Positions 53,925-63,195 of a stretch of 64,000 nt of DNA are shown here, in pieces. The stretch covers positions 2,356,001 to 2,420,000 of the forward strand of contig NZ_CP090446.1 of the NCBI RefSeq assembly GCF_021442025.1, written 5' to 3'. Numbering within the stretch: the first letter of the stretch is position 1; each line of letters starts with the position of its first letter. A program made the position numbers and the translations under genes. Under the pieces are notes generated by a model. The model saw only the letters and a list, made by a program, of their open reading frames with translations, made no database searches and had not been told where the DNA came from. The DNA comes from Sphingobacterium sp. SRCM116780. Lineage in GTDB: Bacteria; Bacteroidota; Bacteroidia; Sphingobacteriales; Sphingobacteriaceae.

Positions 53925-56822
53925 ATGCTAATTTCAAAATCCTTTACCCTAACTTTTTTTACTGCACTCCTTTTATTCTGGAGTTGTCCTTTTGCCTATA
54001 GTCAGCAGATCTCCTCATTGGAGCAACCTTGGATTCAACAATATTCCAAATTCAGTTACAAAGCTGGGAATCAAAACTGGGGTTTAGCGGTACATCCAAA
54101 CGGGTTCATTTACGTCGCTAATACAGAAGGTTTGTTGGAATTTGATGGGCAATCCTGGAAGCTGTTTCCATTACCTAATAAGGGTATTATTCGGTCTGTC
54201 GCTATAGCAACTGACGGCAAAATATATACTGGTGGATATGCGGAATTTGGATATTGGGAAAGAAATGGAATTGGACCACTTAGCTACCACAGTTTAAGCC
54301 AAGAGCAAAGAAACAGTACACTACAACAAGATGAAATATGGAAAATTATTATTCAAAAAGATCAAATTCTTTTCCAATCTTTTGCTCGTATCTACCGTTT
54401 AAAAAATAAAAAAGTAACCACCTTATTGGGAAATGGTCAACCTTTTTTGTTTATCCATCATGCGAATGATAAAGTGTTCATTGAAAAAATACCAGATGGC
54501 CTATTCGAATTACAGGGAGATCAGTTTATTCCTGTACAGGGAAAAGAACTCCTCGCAAACCAACATATTTTAAGCATTCTCCCTGAAAGTAAAAACAGTT
54601 ATATCATTGCGACAGCTAAGAATGGTCTTTATAAGTATCAGGATGGAATAGGAATCAGTCGGTGGAATATTCCAGCGAATAATCTCTTGTCGACAAGTCA
54701 AGTTAATAATGGGGTTTTATTGTTCAATAATTATTATGCTTATGGAACCATTCTAAGTGGATTGATCATTATCAATAAACAAGGTGATATCATCCAACAT
54801 CTTAATAAACAAAATGGCTTGCAAAACAATACTGTTCTCTCCTTGATTCAAGATCGTCAGCAGCAAATATGGACAGGACTTGATAATGGAATCGACCGCA
54901 TCGACATCCAGTCACCTCTTTATTATTATACCGATGTTAATGGTTCCTTAGGAACAATCTATACCGCAAAAGTATTCGAGAACAAGTTATATGTGGGTAC
55001 AAATCAAGGCTTGTTCTATAGCGATTGGTCTCCCGATATGAAAAATAATAAGTTGCGATTTCAATTTGTACCGAACTCACAAGGTCAAGTATGGGATCTT
55101 TCTATCATCAATCAGCAATTGATCTGTGGACATAATGATGGAACTTTTCGAGTAAATGGCAACCAATTGGATAAAATATCGGATATCACTGGAGGATGGG
55201 TTTTAAAACAGATTCCTAATCACGCTAACTTGTTCATTCAGGCAAATTATACAGGTATCAGCTTTTTCCAGAAAGCGGGAAATGGTTTGGTATTTAAAAA
55301 TCGGATCAAAAGCCTCACGAAACCCATTACACATCTGGAATATAAGGGTGGAACGGAGTTTTGGGCGACTGGATTTGAAGGATTACAATTGCTTCAATTT
55401 GACCCTTCCTATACACAGGTGGTCAAAAATAGATTATATACGAAGACTAATGCTCCTGGTCTTCAAAAAAACACACATGTTTTCAAATTGAATCAAACTT
55501 TTGTATTTACTTCCGATTTGGGTTTATTCAGGTACGATGAGTTATCGGATAAGTTTCAACCTTATTCCTTTTTAAATGAAAAGTTAGGAAGTTTTGCCTC
55601 TTCTTCTAAAATCATTCCTGCGCAAGAACAAAATTCTTATTGGTTTATGAACAAGGGTAAGCTTGCCTATGTACAATTTCAGGATCAGGCAAAAATCAGT
55701 ATCGATACGAGCAGTTTGCGGGTATTGAATCATCGCATGATTAATGATTATGAATTTGTAACAGCTGTTGCTCCATCGCTGTACCTGATCAGCTTAGATA
55801 ACGGATTTGCTCTTTATAATAACAAAAATAAAATACCTGCTTTTTCAAAAGGTCAAAAGCCTATTATTCGGGAATTATTAAATATTTCGCAATCCCCTGT
55901 AGCGATAAACGTCGATAAAGATGGCTTGATTGAAATTCCATTTCGAGATAATAATATTCGCATTCATTACGCGATGCCTTGGTTTAGTTCCACTCCCATT
56001 GAATTCCAATATTATTTAGAGGGTCACTCGAACGATTGGTCAGCATGGACAGAAGATTTTCAAAAAGAGTTTACCAATTTGCAACCGCAACAATATACGT
56101 TCCATGTACGCGCAAGACTTCCAAATGGGCAGATTACTGAACAAACGGATCTGACCTTTACGATCTTGTCTCCTTGGTATCAGACTTGGTGGGCTTATCT
56201 ACTTTATATAGGTTTATTTTTTATCGCGTTATATTATTTTCAGAAAAAATATCAGCAGAAACTTAAAAGTCATCAAAACCTGATCCAGCGTAAGCTTGCC
56301 GAAGAACAAAGCAAATTGATCGAACAGGAAGTAAAGGAAAATGAAAAAAGAATTGTCGAATTGAAAAATGAACAACTCGAAAAGGAATTGGATAATAAAA
56401 ACCGAGAACTAGCGAATTCTGCCATGAGTATTGTTTATAAGAATCAATTATTGACGAATATTCATGAAGAGCTGATGGATTTAAAAGATAAAGATGGACA
56501 GAAGTTATCGTCTGATCAACTTCGTAAGATCAGTAAGATTATAGATGAAGCGTATGATGATGATCAGGATTGGAATATTTTTGAAAAGAGTTTTGATGAG
56601 GCGCATGAAAATTTCTTTAAGAAACTAAAACAAAATCATCCTACGTTGGTACCCAATGATCTCAAACTATGTGCCTACTTACGTATGAACATGAGCAGTA
56701 AAGAAATTGCTTCTCTTTTAAATATTACCACTCGAGGTGTTGAAATAAGAAGATACCGATTACGCAAAAAATTGAATATTCCGACTGAAAAAAACCTGAC
56801 AGAATTCTTACTTGAAGTATAA
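53925..56822 (+). CDS. Membrane-anchored propeller sensor with LuxR-type HTH regulator
   Basis: A 965-residue one-component regulator. After a signal peptide (~1-25), about 600 residues form two-component-system-type beta-propeller blades (NWGLAVHPNGFIYVANTEGLLEFDG, VLSLIQDRQQQIWTGLDNGIDRI). A Y_Y_Y domain follows (~680-750, QYYLEGHSNDWSAWTEDFQ), then a TM segment (~755-774), a charged coiled coil (~780-850) and a C-terminal LuxR-like HTH (~895-960, SSKEIASLLNITTRGVEIRRYRLRKKL). It has no kinase or receiver domain, so it would convert periplasmic sugar sensing directly to DNA binding at the membrane. It is upstream of, and co-oriented with, a SusC/SusD/GH144 locus that it probably controls. 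Confidence 0.9.
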   Translation: MLISKSFTLTFFTALLLFWSCPFAYSQQISSLEQPWIQQYSKFSYKAGNQNWGLAVHPNGFIYVANTEGLLEFDGQSWKLFPLPNKGIIRSVAIATDGKIYTGGYAEFGYWERNGIGPLSYHSLSQEQRNSTLQQDEIWKIIIQKDQILFQSFARIYRLKNKKVTTLLGNGQPFLFIHHANDKVFIEKIPDGLFELQGDQFIPVQGKELLANQHILSILPESKNSYIIATAKNGLYKYQDGIGISRWNIPANNLLSTSQVNNGVLLFNNYYAYGTILSGLIIINKQGDIIQHLNKQNGLQNNTVLSLIQDRQQQIWTGLDNGIDRIDIQSPLYYYTDVNGSLGTIYTAKVFENKLYVGTNQGLFYSDWSPDMKNNKLRFQFVPNSQGQVWDLSIINQQLICGHNDGTFRVNGNQLDKISDITGGWVLKQIPNHANLFIQANYTGISFFQKAGNGLVFKNRIKSLTKPITHLEYKGGTEFWATGFEGLQLLQFDPSYTQVVKNRLYTKTNAPGLQKNTHVFKLNQTFVFTSDLGLFRYDELSDKFQPYSFLNEKLGSFASSSKIIPAQEQNSYWFMNKGKLAYVQFQDQAKISIDTSSLRVLNHRMINDYEFVTAVAPSLYLISLDNGFALYNNKNKIPAFSKGQKPIIRELLNISQSPVAINVDKDGLIEIPFRDNNIRIHYAMPWFSSTPIEFQYYLEGHSNDWSAWTEDFQKEFTNLQPQQYTFHVRARLPNGQITEQTDLTFTILSPWYQTWWAYLLYIGLFFIALYYFQKKYQQKLKSHQNLIQRKLAEEQSKLIEQEVKENEKRIVELKNEQLEKELDNKNRELANSAMSIVYKNQLLTNIHEELMDLKDKDGQKLSSDQLRKISKIIDEAYDDDQDWNIFEKSFDEAHENFFKKLKQNHPTLVPNDLKLCAYLRMNMSSKEIASLLNITTRGVEIRRYRLRKKLNIPTEKNLTEFLLEV

Positions 56823-57207
56823 AAATCCGCTGTCCATCATATATGATATGTTCTAATATTTTGAACATATCATGCACTTAAACACCTCTCACATTTCTAC
56901 TATACCCACAAAAAATCGTTCATTTACTACATCATTACCTCTCCTTGTCAAAAGTGTACAAAACACACTATATCTCTTTTTTTAATTGTAAACAAAAAAT
57001 CACAAACAACTGAATAAAAGATATTTAATTTTAAAAAAATAAATAGATTTTAACAAAACTAAATCAAGTGTAACATTGTTGTAGTTAAATAATTGCTGTA
57101 ATAAATTATACATCACATCTTTGTTACGCAGTATAAAGCATACTGCGTAACCAATTTGAATCAATTAACAAATAAATTGATAGAATTTACACACTAAACA
57201 AACACAT
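56823..57207. promoter_or_regulatory. Leader region of the second susC gene
   Basis: 385 bases. After the regulator's stop there is a hairpin (ATGATATGTTC 56843-56853 / GAACATATCAT 56863-56873) that probably closes its transcript. Near the susC start lies a second hairpin (57123-57151). No clean TAnnTTTG with a correctly spaced -33 was found in between. Confidence 0.45.
57123..57151 (+). promoter_or_regulatory. 12-bp perfect hairpin in the susC 5' leader
   Basis: GTTACGCAGTAT and ATACTGCGTAAC form an exact 12-bp stem around AAAGC, ending 56 bases before the susC ATG. It may be an operator for the propeller/LuxR regulator or a leader RNA structure that affects susC translation. Confidence 0.45.
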
Positions 57208-60200
57208 ATGAGGAAATTATTTACTTATGGACTGTTCTTGTTCATGCTGTTTTTATTCCTACCCGGATTTGCACAGCAAGCAGCGAGAATAAGCGGAAAA
57301 ATTACAGATATGAGCAATGGCTCTCCAATATCCGGAGCTACTGTAGTTGTAAAAGGCAGTTCAACTGCCACGCAGTCCGATGGACAGGGTATTTTCAACA
57401 TCCAAGCAAAAAGTACAGATATACTAACTGTAACTTATGTAGGATTTAAAACAAAAGAGGTTCCTGTTGGAAGTAGCACGAACCTAAACATTGCTTTAGA
57501 AAATGAATCTGCAGCATTAGAAGAGGTTGTCGTTATTGGTTATGGTACAGCAAAGAAAAGTGACCTTACCGCTCCCGTGACAAGCGTAAATGTGGAAGAT
57601 TTAAACAAAAGAACCACGGCCAACCCGATGCAAGCTTTACAAGGTAGTGTTTCCGGTGTGCAGGTAGTTACTAAAGGAGCTCCTGGTAGTTCGGCTACAG
57701 TACGAGTGAGGGGTGTTGGATCTTTGAACAATGAGAACCCACTTTATGTTGTAGATGGTATGTTTGTGGACAATATCGACTTCTTAAATTCAAATGATAT
57801 TGAAGATATGTCGATCTTAAAAGATGCTTCTGGAGCAGCTATTTATGGGGTACGCGCAGCCAACGGTGTGGTATTGATTACTACTAAAAAGGGAAAGATG
57901 AACATGAAAACTCGTGTGAACTATAACGGTTACGTGGGTTTCCAAAGTCCTACCAATATGTTAAAAATGGCTAATGGAAGTGAATATGCAGCTATGCAAC
58001 TGTTGAAAAGAACTTCTTCTGATTCATCCCGTGTTTTATTATCAGTAGCTAAATTTGGAGGATCAGGTCTTAATCCAAGCACAAATACCGATTGGTACTC
58101 AGAATTATTAAGTAAAAATGCCCCAATGCATAGTCATGCTGTGGATATCATGGGCGGTACAGACCGTGTTAATTACTCGTTTGGTGCGAATTACTTATAC
58201 CAAGATGGTGTAATGGATGCCAAAAATGATTATAAACGATACAACATCAGACTACAAACAGAAGCTAAGGCTTTTGATTGGTTGAAAGTAGGATTTACCG
58301 TGCACATGAGTAATTCTACATTATTCTCTCCTGAAAATGGCGCTTTTGTACTTGCTTATTATGCTTCTCCATTATACCCCGTGTACGATCAGACAAACAA
58401 TTTGGCTTTTCCAGAAAAGTTTGCTTCTTCAACATCATTAGGTTATAATAATGGTGTTTACAATAACCCATATGCAGCGGCTTTCTATCGTTATGATCGG
58501 ACAAAATCTTTTCAAGTGTTGCCATCATTTTATGCTGACGCCAATATCTGGAAAGACAAAATCACGTTCAAAACTCAATTTAGTCAAAAGTTAGCTTCGA
58601 ACCAAAACTACAATTATCTTCCTGAATATTATGTTGATAATACGCAACGTTCGGCTTTATCTAAATTGGTTTCTATCCAAGACCGTTATACCAACTACAT
58701 TTGGGATAATTTATTGACCTATAAAGATCAAGTGAATGATCATAGCTGGTCGGTATTGTTAGGTCAATCGGTTAGAGAAGATCGTTGGAGAAATACAAAT
58801 GTATCTGCAGATAATATCCCTGCAAACGAAGAAAGCTGGTATGTCAACCAAGGAACTAAATCCGTTACTGGTTATTCTGAAGACGGTACACGTAATGCTG
58901 GATTGTCTTATTTTGCCAGAGGTACTTATGATTTTAAAAAGACATATTTGTTAACAGCGACTTTCCGTGCTGATGGAAGTTCTAAATACCAAACAAAATG
59001 GGGTTACTTCCCTTCTGTCGGTCTTGGATGGGTGTTATCTAACGAGTCCTTCTTAGCAAATTCTAGTGCAATTAATTTCTTAAAATTAAGAGGTAGCTGG
59101 GGTAAATTAGGTAATGATGGAATCACTGCAAATGCAGGTTACGCAACCTTAAATACAGGAAATGATTATTCTGGTATTTTTGGAAGTATGGGATTAGCAA
59201 ATGGTGCTTACCTACCTGGATATACCATTGAAAGTCAGTTTTCTAAAATTGGATGGGAAGTTGTTGAAGAGTGGGATGCTGGTTTAGATTTTACCTTAGC
59301 AAAAAATAAATTAAAAGGTTCCTTAGACTATTATCACAGATTAACAACTGGATTGGCTTTTAATAGAACGCGCTCATTAAGAGGTGGTACGATCTATGGA
59401 AATTTCGGTGATGTTGCGAATAGCGGTTTAGAATTGAATTTATCTTGGTCTGATAAGTTTGGTGATTTGGGTTATAAAATCGGAGGTAACTTAACGACAT
59501 TGAAAAATGAAGTGAAAGATCTAGGTGGCTTAGCTTACCTATCGACTGGAAAATCAGAATTCCCTACCCGTATTGAAGTTGGACAACCATTAAACTTCTT
59601 CTACGGATACGAGCAAATCGGTGTTTATCAAAATCAAGCTGAAGTAACAGCTGATCCTATTGCAGTCGCAAATAATGTTCAACCTGGATATTTTAAATAC
59701 AAAGATCAAAATGGTGACAATGTATTAGATGAAAAAGATCGTGTTAATTTAGGTAGTTATTTACCAAAAGTTATGTACGGTTTCAATGTCGCATTTGATT
59801 ACAAAAATTTTGACTTAGGTATTGCTTTTCAAGGTCAGTCGGGTAACAAAATCTTAAATCAAAATAGAGCATTACGTTCTAAATATACAGATATGAATGG
59901 TGATGCTGATTTTGTAACGAATCTATGGACAGGTGAAGGATCTACAAATAAATATCCTTCTGCTTATGGTACTACTCAGAATTACAATTATGCTGCTAAT
60001 TCATTTTTCGTAGAGGATGGTTCTTATTTACGTATTCAAAATGTTCAACTTGGTTACAGTTTTTCTGTAGGTAAAGAGGAAAAGAAAACGGGCATTAGAC
60101 TTTACATTACAGCGGATAGACCTGCAATATTTACAAAATATAACGGATTCACACCAGAGATTACGGGAACTACTGAAGGTGGTGGTTATGACAGTAATAC

Positions 60201-60249
60201 CTACCCTATCTCATCAACATATAGTTTTGGTGTACGTGTATCTTATTAA
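57208..60249 (+). CDS. SusC/RagA TonB-dependent outer membrane transporter (GH144 locus)
   Basis: A 1013-residue transporter. Signal peptide (~1-22, ...LPGFAQ), a carboxypeptidase-regulatory-like domain (~28-98; ARISGKITDMSNGSPISGATV), TonB-box-like EEVVVIGYG, a plug (~115-235; NPLYVVDGMF, ILKDASGAAIYGVRAANGVV) and a barrel ending in TYSFGVRVSY. It imports oligosaccharides released outside. The stop codon overlaps the ATG of the open frame of the following susD (TAATG), but susD probably starts 24 bases later. Confidence 0.95.
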   Translation: MRKLFTYGLFLFMLFLFLPGFAQQAARISGKITDMSNGSPISGATVVVKGSSTATQSDGQGIFNIQAKSTDILTVTYVGFKTKEVPVGSSTNLNIALENESAALEEVVVIGYGTAKKSDLTAPVTSVNVEDLNKRTTANPMQALQGSVSGVQVVTKGAPGSSATVRVRGVGSLNNENPLYVVDGMFVDNIDFLNSNDIEDMSILKDASGAAIYGVRAANGVVLITTKKGKMNMKTRVNYNGYVGFQSPTNMLKMANGSEYAAMQLLKRTSSDSSRVLLSVAKFGGSGLNPSTNTDWYSELLSKNAPMHSHAVDIMGGTDRVNYSFGANYLYQDGVMDAKNDYKRYNIRLQTEAKAFDWLKVGFTVHMSNSTLFSPENGAFVLAYYASPLYPVYDQTNNLAFPEKFASSTSLGYNNGVYNNPYAAAFYRYDRTKSFQVLPSFYADANIWKDKITFKTQFSQKLASNQNYNYLPEYYVDNTQRSALSKLVSIQDRYTNYIWDNLLTYKDQVNDHSWSVLLGQSVREDRWRNTNVSADNIPANEESWYVNQGTKSVTGYSEDGTRNAGLSYFARGTYDFKKTYLLTATFRADGSSKYQTKWGYFPSVGLGWVLSNESFLANSSAINFLKLRGSWGKLGNDGITANAGYATLNTGNDYSGIFGSMGLANGAYLPGYTIESQFSKIGWEVVEEWDAGLDFTLAKNKLKGSLDYYHRLTTGLAFNRTRSLRGGTIYGNFGDVANSGLELNLSWSDKFGDLGYKIGGNLTTLKNEVKDLGGLAYLSTGKSEFPTRIEVGQPLNFFYGYEQIGVYQNQAEVTADPIAVANNVQPGYFKYKDQNGDNVLDEKDRVNLGSYLPKVMYGFNVAFDYKNFDLGIAFQGQSGNKILNQNRALRSKYTDMNGDADFVTNLWTGEGSTNKYPSAYGTTQNYNYAANSFFVEDGSYLRIQNVQLGYSFSVGKEEKKTGIRLYITADRPAIFTKYNGFTPEITGTTEGGGYDSNTYPISSTYSFGVRVSY

Positions 60250-60272
60250 TGGTATTATTTAGATTAATCAAT

Positions 60273-61799
60273 ATGAAAAATTATATAAAATTTGCTTTAC
60301 TTTCAGGATCGCTAATATTAGGGAGTTGTTCAAAAGATTTTTTGGATCGTCCCTTAGAAAATACAAGTCCTGCAGAAAGTGTCGATTATACAGACTTAAG
60401 CCTGATGTATCAACCTGTTTCGGGTGTATACAGAAATGCTGGTAAAGCGGCTCCAGGATTTGTCCACTGGGTAGATTTAGGTATTCGTGGTGTACGTGGA
60501 GATGATTTGAACAAAGGTAGCTCCACACTCGATCAATCACCTTTAACGGATATCAAATACTTTAGAAATACAGGTATTTCTGTTCAGAATTTTTGGGGGA
60601 TGAACAACTGTTGGACAGATTATTATGGCTTTATCTTTTATTGTAATGAAGCATTAGCAGAATTGGATAAATTTGCTGCTAATATTCCAGCGTCCGATGC
60701 GGCATCATTAGCCCGAAATAAAAGCTATAAAGGAGAACTGAGATTTTTAAGAGCCTTTGCTCATTTAACGGTATCGCGTGTGTTTGGTGATGTGCCTATT
60801 TTAACGGATAACGCGATGATCAATGAGGTTCCAAAAAGTACAGTTGATCAAGTTCGTCAATTTATTATTGATGAAATGGATCTTTCGATCCCAGACATGG
60901 AGGATGTGAGACCTAATCAAGCGAGTCACGTTGGCGCCGTAACCAAATATTCAGCTTTACTTTTAAAGGCAAAAGCGGCAACTGATTTGGCGAAAAATGA
61001 TAATGGCAGTACATATTGGAATATTGTGCTTGATGCAACTAATCAAATCATCTCAAGCAACAAATTCAGCCTTTATGCTGATTATTATGAGTTATTCAAA
61101 CGTCCAGGAAAACTAAGCAACGAGTCATTATATGAGATCCAATTTACTGATTTTGGAACAAGTAGTGGAACAGATGTAAGTCCAGATGCATTTTTTGCTT
61201 TCCAAGGTCCTTCAGGAAACCAACAGGGAAGTCCAATAAGTGGATGGGGATTTTTAACACCTTCTCAAAAAATAGTTGATTTCTTAACAGCGCGAGGGGA
61301 AGCAACTCGTCTAAAAACCACTATTCTTTATGCAGGTGCAACAACTTCTACTTTTGTAACAAGTCCAAGTGGCGATAATGTTTACGGAAATACCAATGGT
61401 GATAAATATTTTAATGGTAAGGTTTACTTTCCTAAAAATCAAATGACACCTGGAAGAACAAGCTACGGATCGGACAATAACGTACGTGTTTATCGTTATT
61501 CTGATGTGTTGCTGTTAAATGCAGAAGCAAAAATCAGAAAAGGTCAAAATGGAGATCAACAGCTGAATATGGTACGCAACCGTGTTGGTTTAGGTTCGAT
61601 TACCAATGCGACATTACAACAGGTACTGGATGAAAGAAGAGCAGAATTTGCTTGTGAATGGTGGGGTGAACGTTACAATGATTTAGTCCGTACAGGTACT
61701 GCAGCAACTGCTTTGGCAGAATTTGGTTTTGTAGCAGGACAAAGTGAGTACTTACCAATACCTCAAGTACAAAAAGATTTAAATCAAAATTTAAACTAA
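60273..61799 (+). CDS. SusD/RagB family glycan-binding lipoprotein (GH144 locus)
   Basis: About 508 residues from MKNYIKFALLSGSLILGSCSK (lipobox GSC), 23 bases after the susC stop; the ATG overlapping that stop (60249) is in the same frame but gives a poorer leader. SusD features: TDLSLMYQPVSGVYRNAGK near the N-terminus, helix YKGELRFLRAFAHLTVSRVFGDV, RYSDVLLLNAEAKIRKGQNG and the C-terminal LDERRAEFACEWWGERYNDLVRTG. Binds the glycan at the surface for its SusC. Followed by an intrinsic terminator. Confidence 0.94.
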   Translation: MKNYIKFALLSGSLILGSCSKDFLDRPLENTSPAESVDYTDLSLMYQPVSGVYRNAGKAAPGFVHWVDLGIRGVRGDDLNKGSSTLDQSPLTDIKYFRNTGISVQNFWGMNNCWTDYYGFIFYCNEALAELDKFAANIPASDAASLARNKSYKGELRFLRAFAHLTVSRVFGDVPILTDNAMINEVPKSTVDQVRQFIIDEMDLSIPDMEDVRPNQASHVGAVTKYSALLLKAKAATDLAKNDNGSTYWNIVLDATNQIISSNKFSLYADYYELFKRPGKLSNESLYEIQFTDFGTSSGTDVSPDAFFAFQGPSGNQQGSPISGWGFLTPSQKIVDFLTARGEATRLKTTILYAGATTSTFVTSPSGDNVYGNTNGDKYFNGKVYFPKNQMTPGRTSYGSDNNVRVYRYSDVLLLNAEAKIRKGQNGDQQLNMVRNRVGLGSITNATLQQVLDERRAEFACEWWGERYNDLVRTGTAATALAEFGFVAGQSEYLPIPQVQKDLNQNLN

Positions 61800-61806
61800 A
61801 CAATGG

Positions 61807-61838
61807 GTAGACATGAATTCGTTCATGTCTACTTTTTT
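61807..61838 (+). terminator. Intrinsic terminator with TTCG loop after susD
   Basis: An 11-bp perfect stem (GTAGACATGAA / TTCATGTCTAC) closed by a TTCG tetraloop and followed by six Ts. It lies 8 bases after susD and just before the GH144 gene, so the downstream enzymes would be made by partial read-through. Confidence 0.75.
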
Positions 61839-61846
61839 ACTTTCCT

Positions 61847-63187
61847 ATGAAAACATCGACTTCTATACTCGTGATTTGCTTTGCATTTTTTTTCTCATGC
61901 AAAACAAATTCACATATACCTGCAGATAAAAACACTTCAAAATTAAGTGACGAGGCTTTATTGACGTTAATTCAAAAACAAACTTTTCAATACTTTTGGG
62001 ATGGTGCTGAACCGACTTCTGGTATGGCAAGAGAACGTATACATATCGATGGTGTATATCCTGAAAATGATCAAAATGTCATTACCATTGGTGGTAGTGG
62101 TTTTGGTCTAATGGGGCTCCTCGTGGGTATTGAACGCCAATTTATTCCAAAACAAGAGGGCGAAAATCGTATTGCAAAAATCTTAGATTACCTTAAAAAA
62201 GCTGACCGTTTCCACGGGGCTTGGTCTCATTGGTATGAGGGTCCTACAGGCAAGGTAAAATCATTTAGTAAACAAGATGATGGAGCTGATGTTGTAGAAA
62301 CAGCTTTCATGGCACAAGCATTGATTTGTGTACGTGAATATTATAAAAATGGTACAGCAAGCCAACAGAACATGGCGAAACAGGCTGATATGCTTTGGAA
62401 AGACATCGATTGGAATTTCTTCCGAAATGAAAAAGATGTCCTTTATTGGCATTGGAGTCCTACTTATGGCTGGGGAATGAACCATGCTATTCAAGGTTAT
62501 GATGAATGCTTGATTACTTATATTCTAGCTGCATCCTCCCCTACTTTTGCGATTCCCGCTGATACTTATCATAAAGGATGGGCTCGAAGCGGAGCAATTG
62601 TTAGCAAGGAAACAAAATTTGGAATTCCTTTGGTACTCAAACACAATGCATCTCCAAATGCTGTTGGTCCACTATTCTGGGAACACTACTCGTATTTAGG
62701 ATTAAATCCAAAAGGATTAAAAGATCAGTATGCGCATTACTGGGATGTTGTGAGCAACCACACAAAAATTAATATTGCTTATGCCAATCAAAATCCAAAA
62801 AATTATGTGGGATATGGTGGTGATAAAGGTTGGGGACTAACCGCAAGTTATTCGATTAAAGGATATGACGCTCACCATCCTGATAATGATCATGGTGTCA
62901 TCAGCCCAACGGCAGCACTTTCTTCTATCGCCTATACACCAAAAGAAAGTCTGGCATTTGCTCATTATCTATATGAACATCTAGGTTCAAAAACTTGGGG
63001 AAAATATGGATTCTATGACGCCTATAGCGAAACGGCAAATTGGTATCCACAACGTTATTTAGCCATTGATCAAGGTCCTATTCTGGTTATGATTGAAAAC
63101 TATAGATCTGGTTTGATGTGGAAATTGTTTATGGGTGCCCCTGATGTACAACAGGGATTAAATAAATTAGGTTTTACTACTGAATAG
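61847..63187 (+). CDS. GH144-type glucanase (glucoamylase-like family; beta-1,2-glucan candidate)
   Basis: A 446-residue lipoprotein (signal ...FAFFFSCK; Cys18). It has the (alpha/alpha)6-barrel pattern of the glucoamylase-like family to which GH144 endo-beta-1,2-glucanases (e.g. the Chitinophaga enzyme) and related Bacteroides enzymes belong: FQYFWDGAEPTSGMARER, ITIGGSGFGLMGLLVGIER, ADRFHGAWSHWYEG, DGADVVETAFMAQAL, YWHWSPTYGWGMNHAI, GWGLTASYS and GVISPTAALSSIAYTP. It would cut its glucan at the surface or in the periplasm. Family members differ in specificity (endo-acting or sophorose-releasing), so the substrate is a strong hypothesis, not a fact. Confidence 0.85.
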   Translation: MKTSTSILVICFAFFFSCKTNSHIPADKNTSKLSDEALLTLIQKQTFQYFWDGAEPTSGMARERIHIDGVYPENDQNVITIGGSGFGLMGLLVGIERQFIPKQEGENRIAKILDYLKKADRFHGAWSHWYEGPTGKVKSFSKQDDGADVVETAFMAQALICVREYYKNGTASQQNMAKQADMLWKDIDWNFFRNEKDVLYWHWSPTYGWGMNHAIQGYDECLITYILAASSPTFAIPADTYHKGWARSGAIVSKETKFGIPLVLKHNASPNAVGPLFWEHYSYLGLNPKGLKDQYAHYWDVVSNHTKINIAYANQNPKNYVGYGGDKGWGLTASYSIKGYDAHHPDNDHGVISPTAALSSIAYTPKESLAFAHYLYEHLGSKTWGKYGFYDAYSETANWYPQRYLAIDQGPILVMIENYRSGLMWKLFMGAPDVQQGLNKLGFTTE

Positions 63188-63195
63188 TTTTGAAT

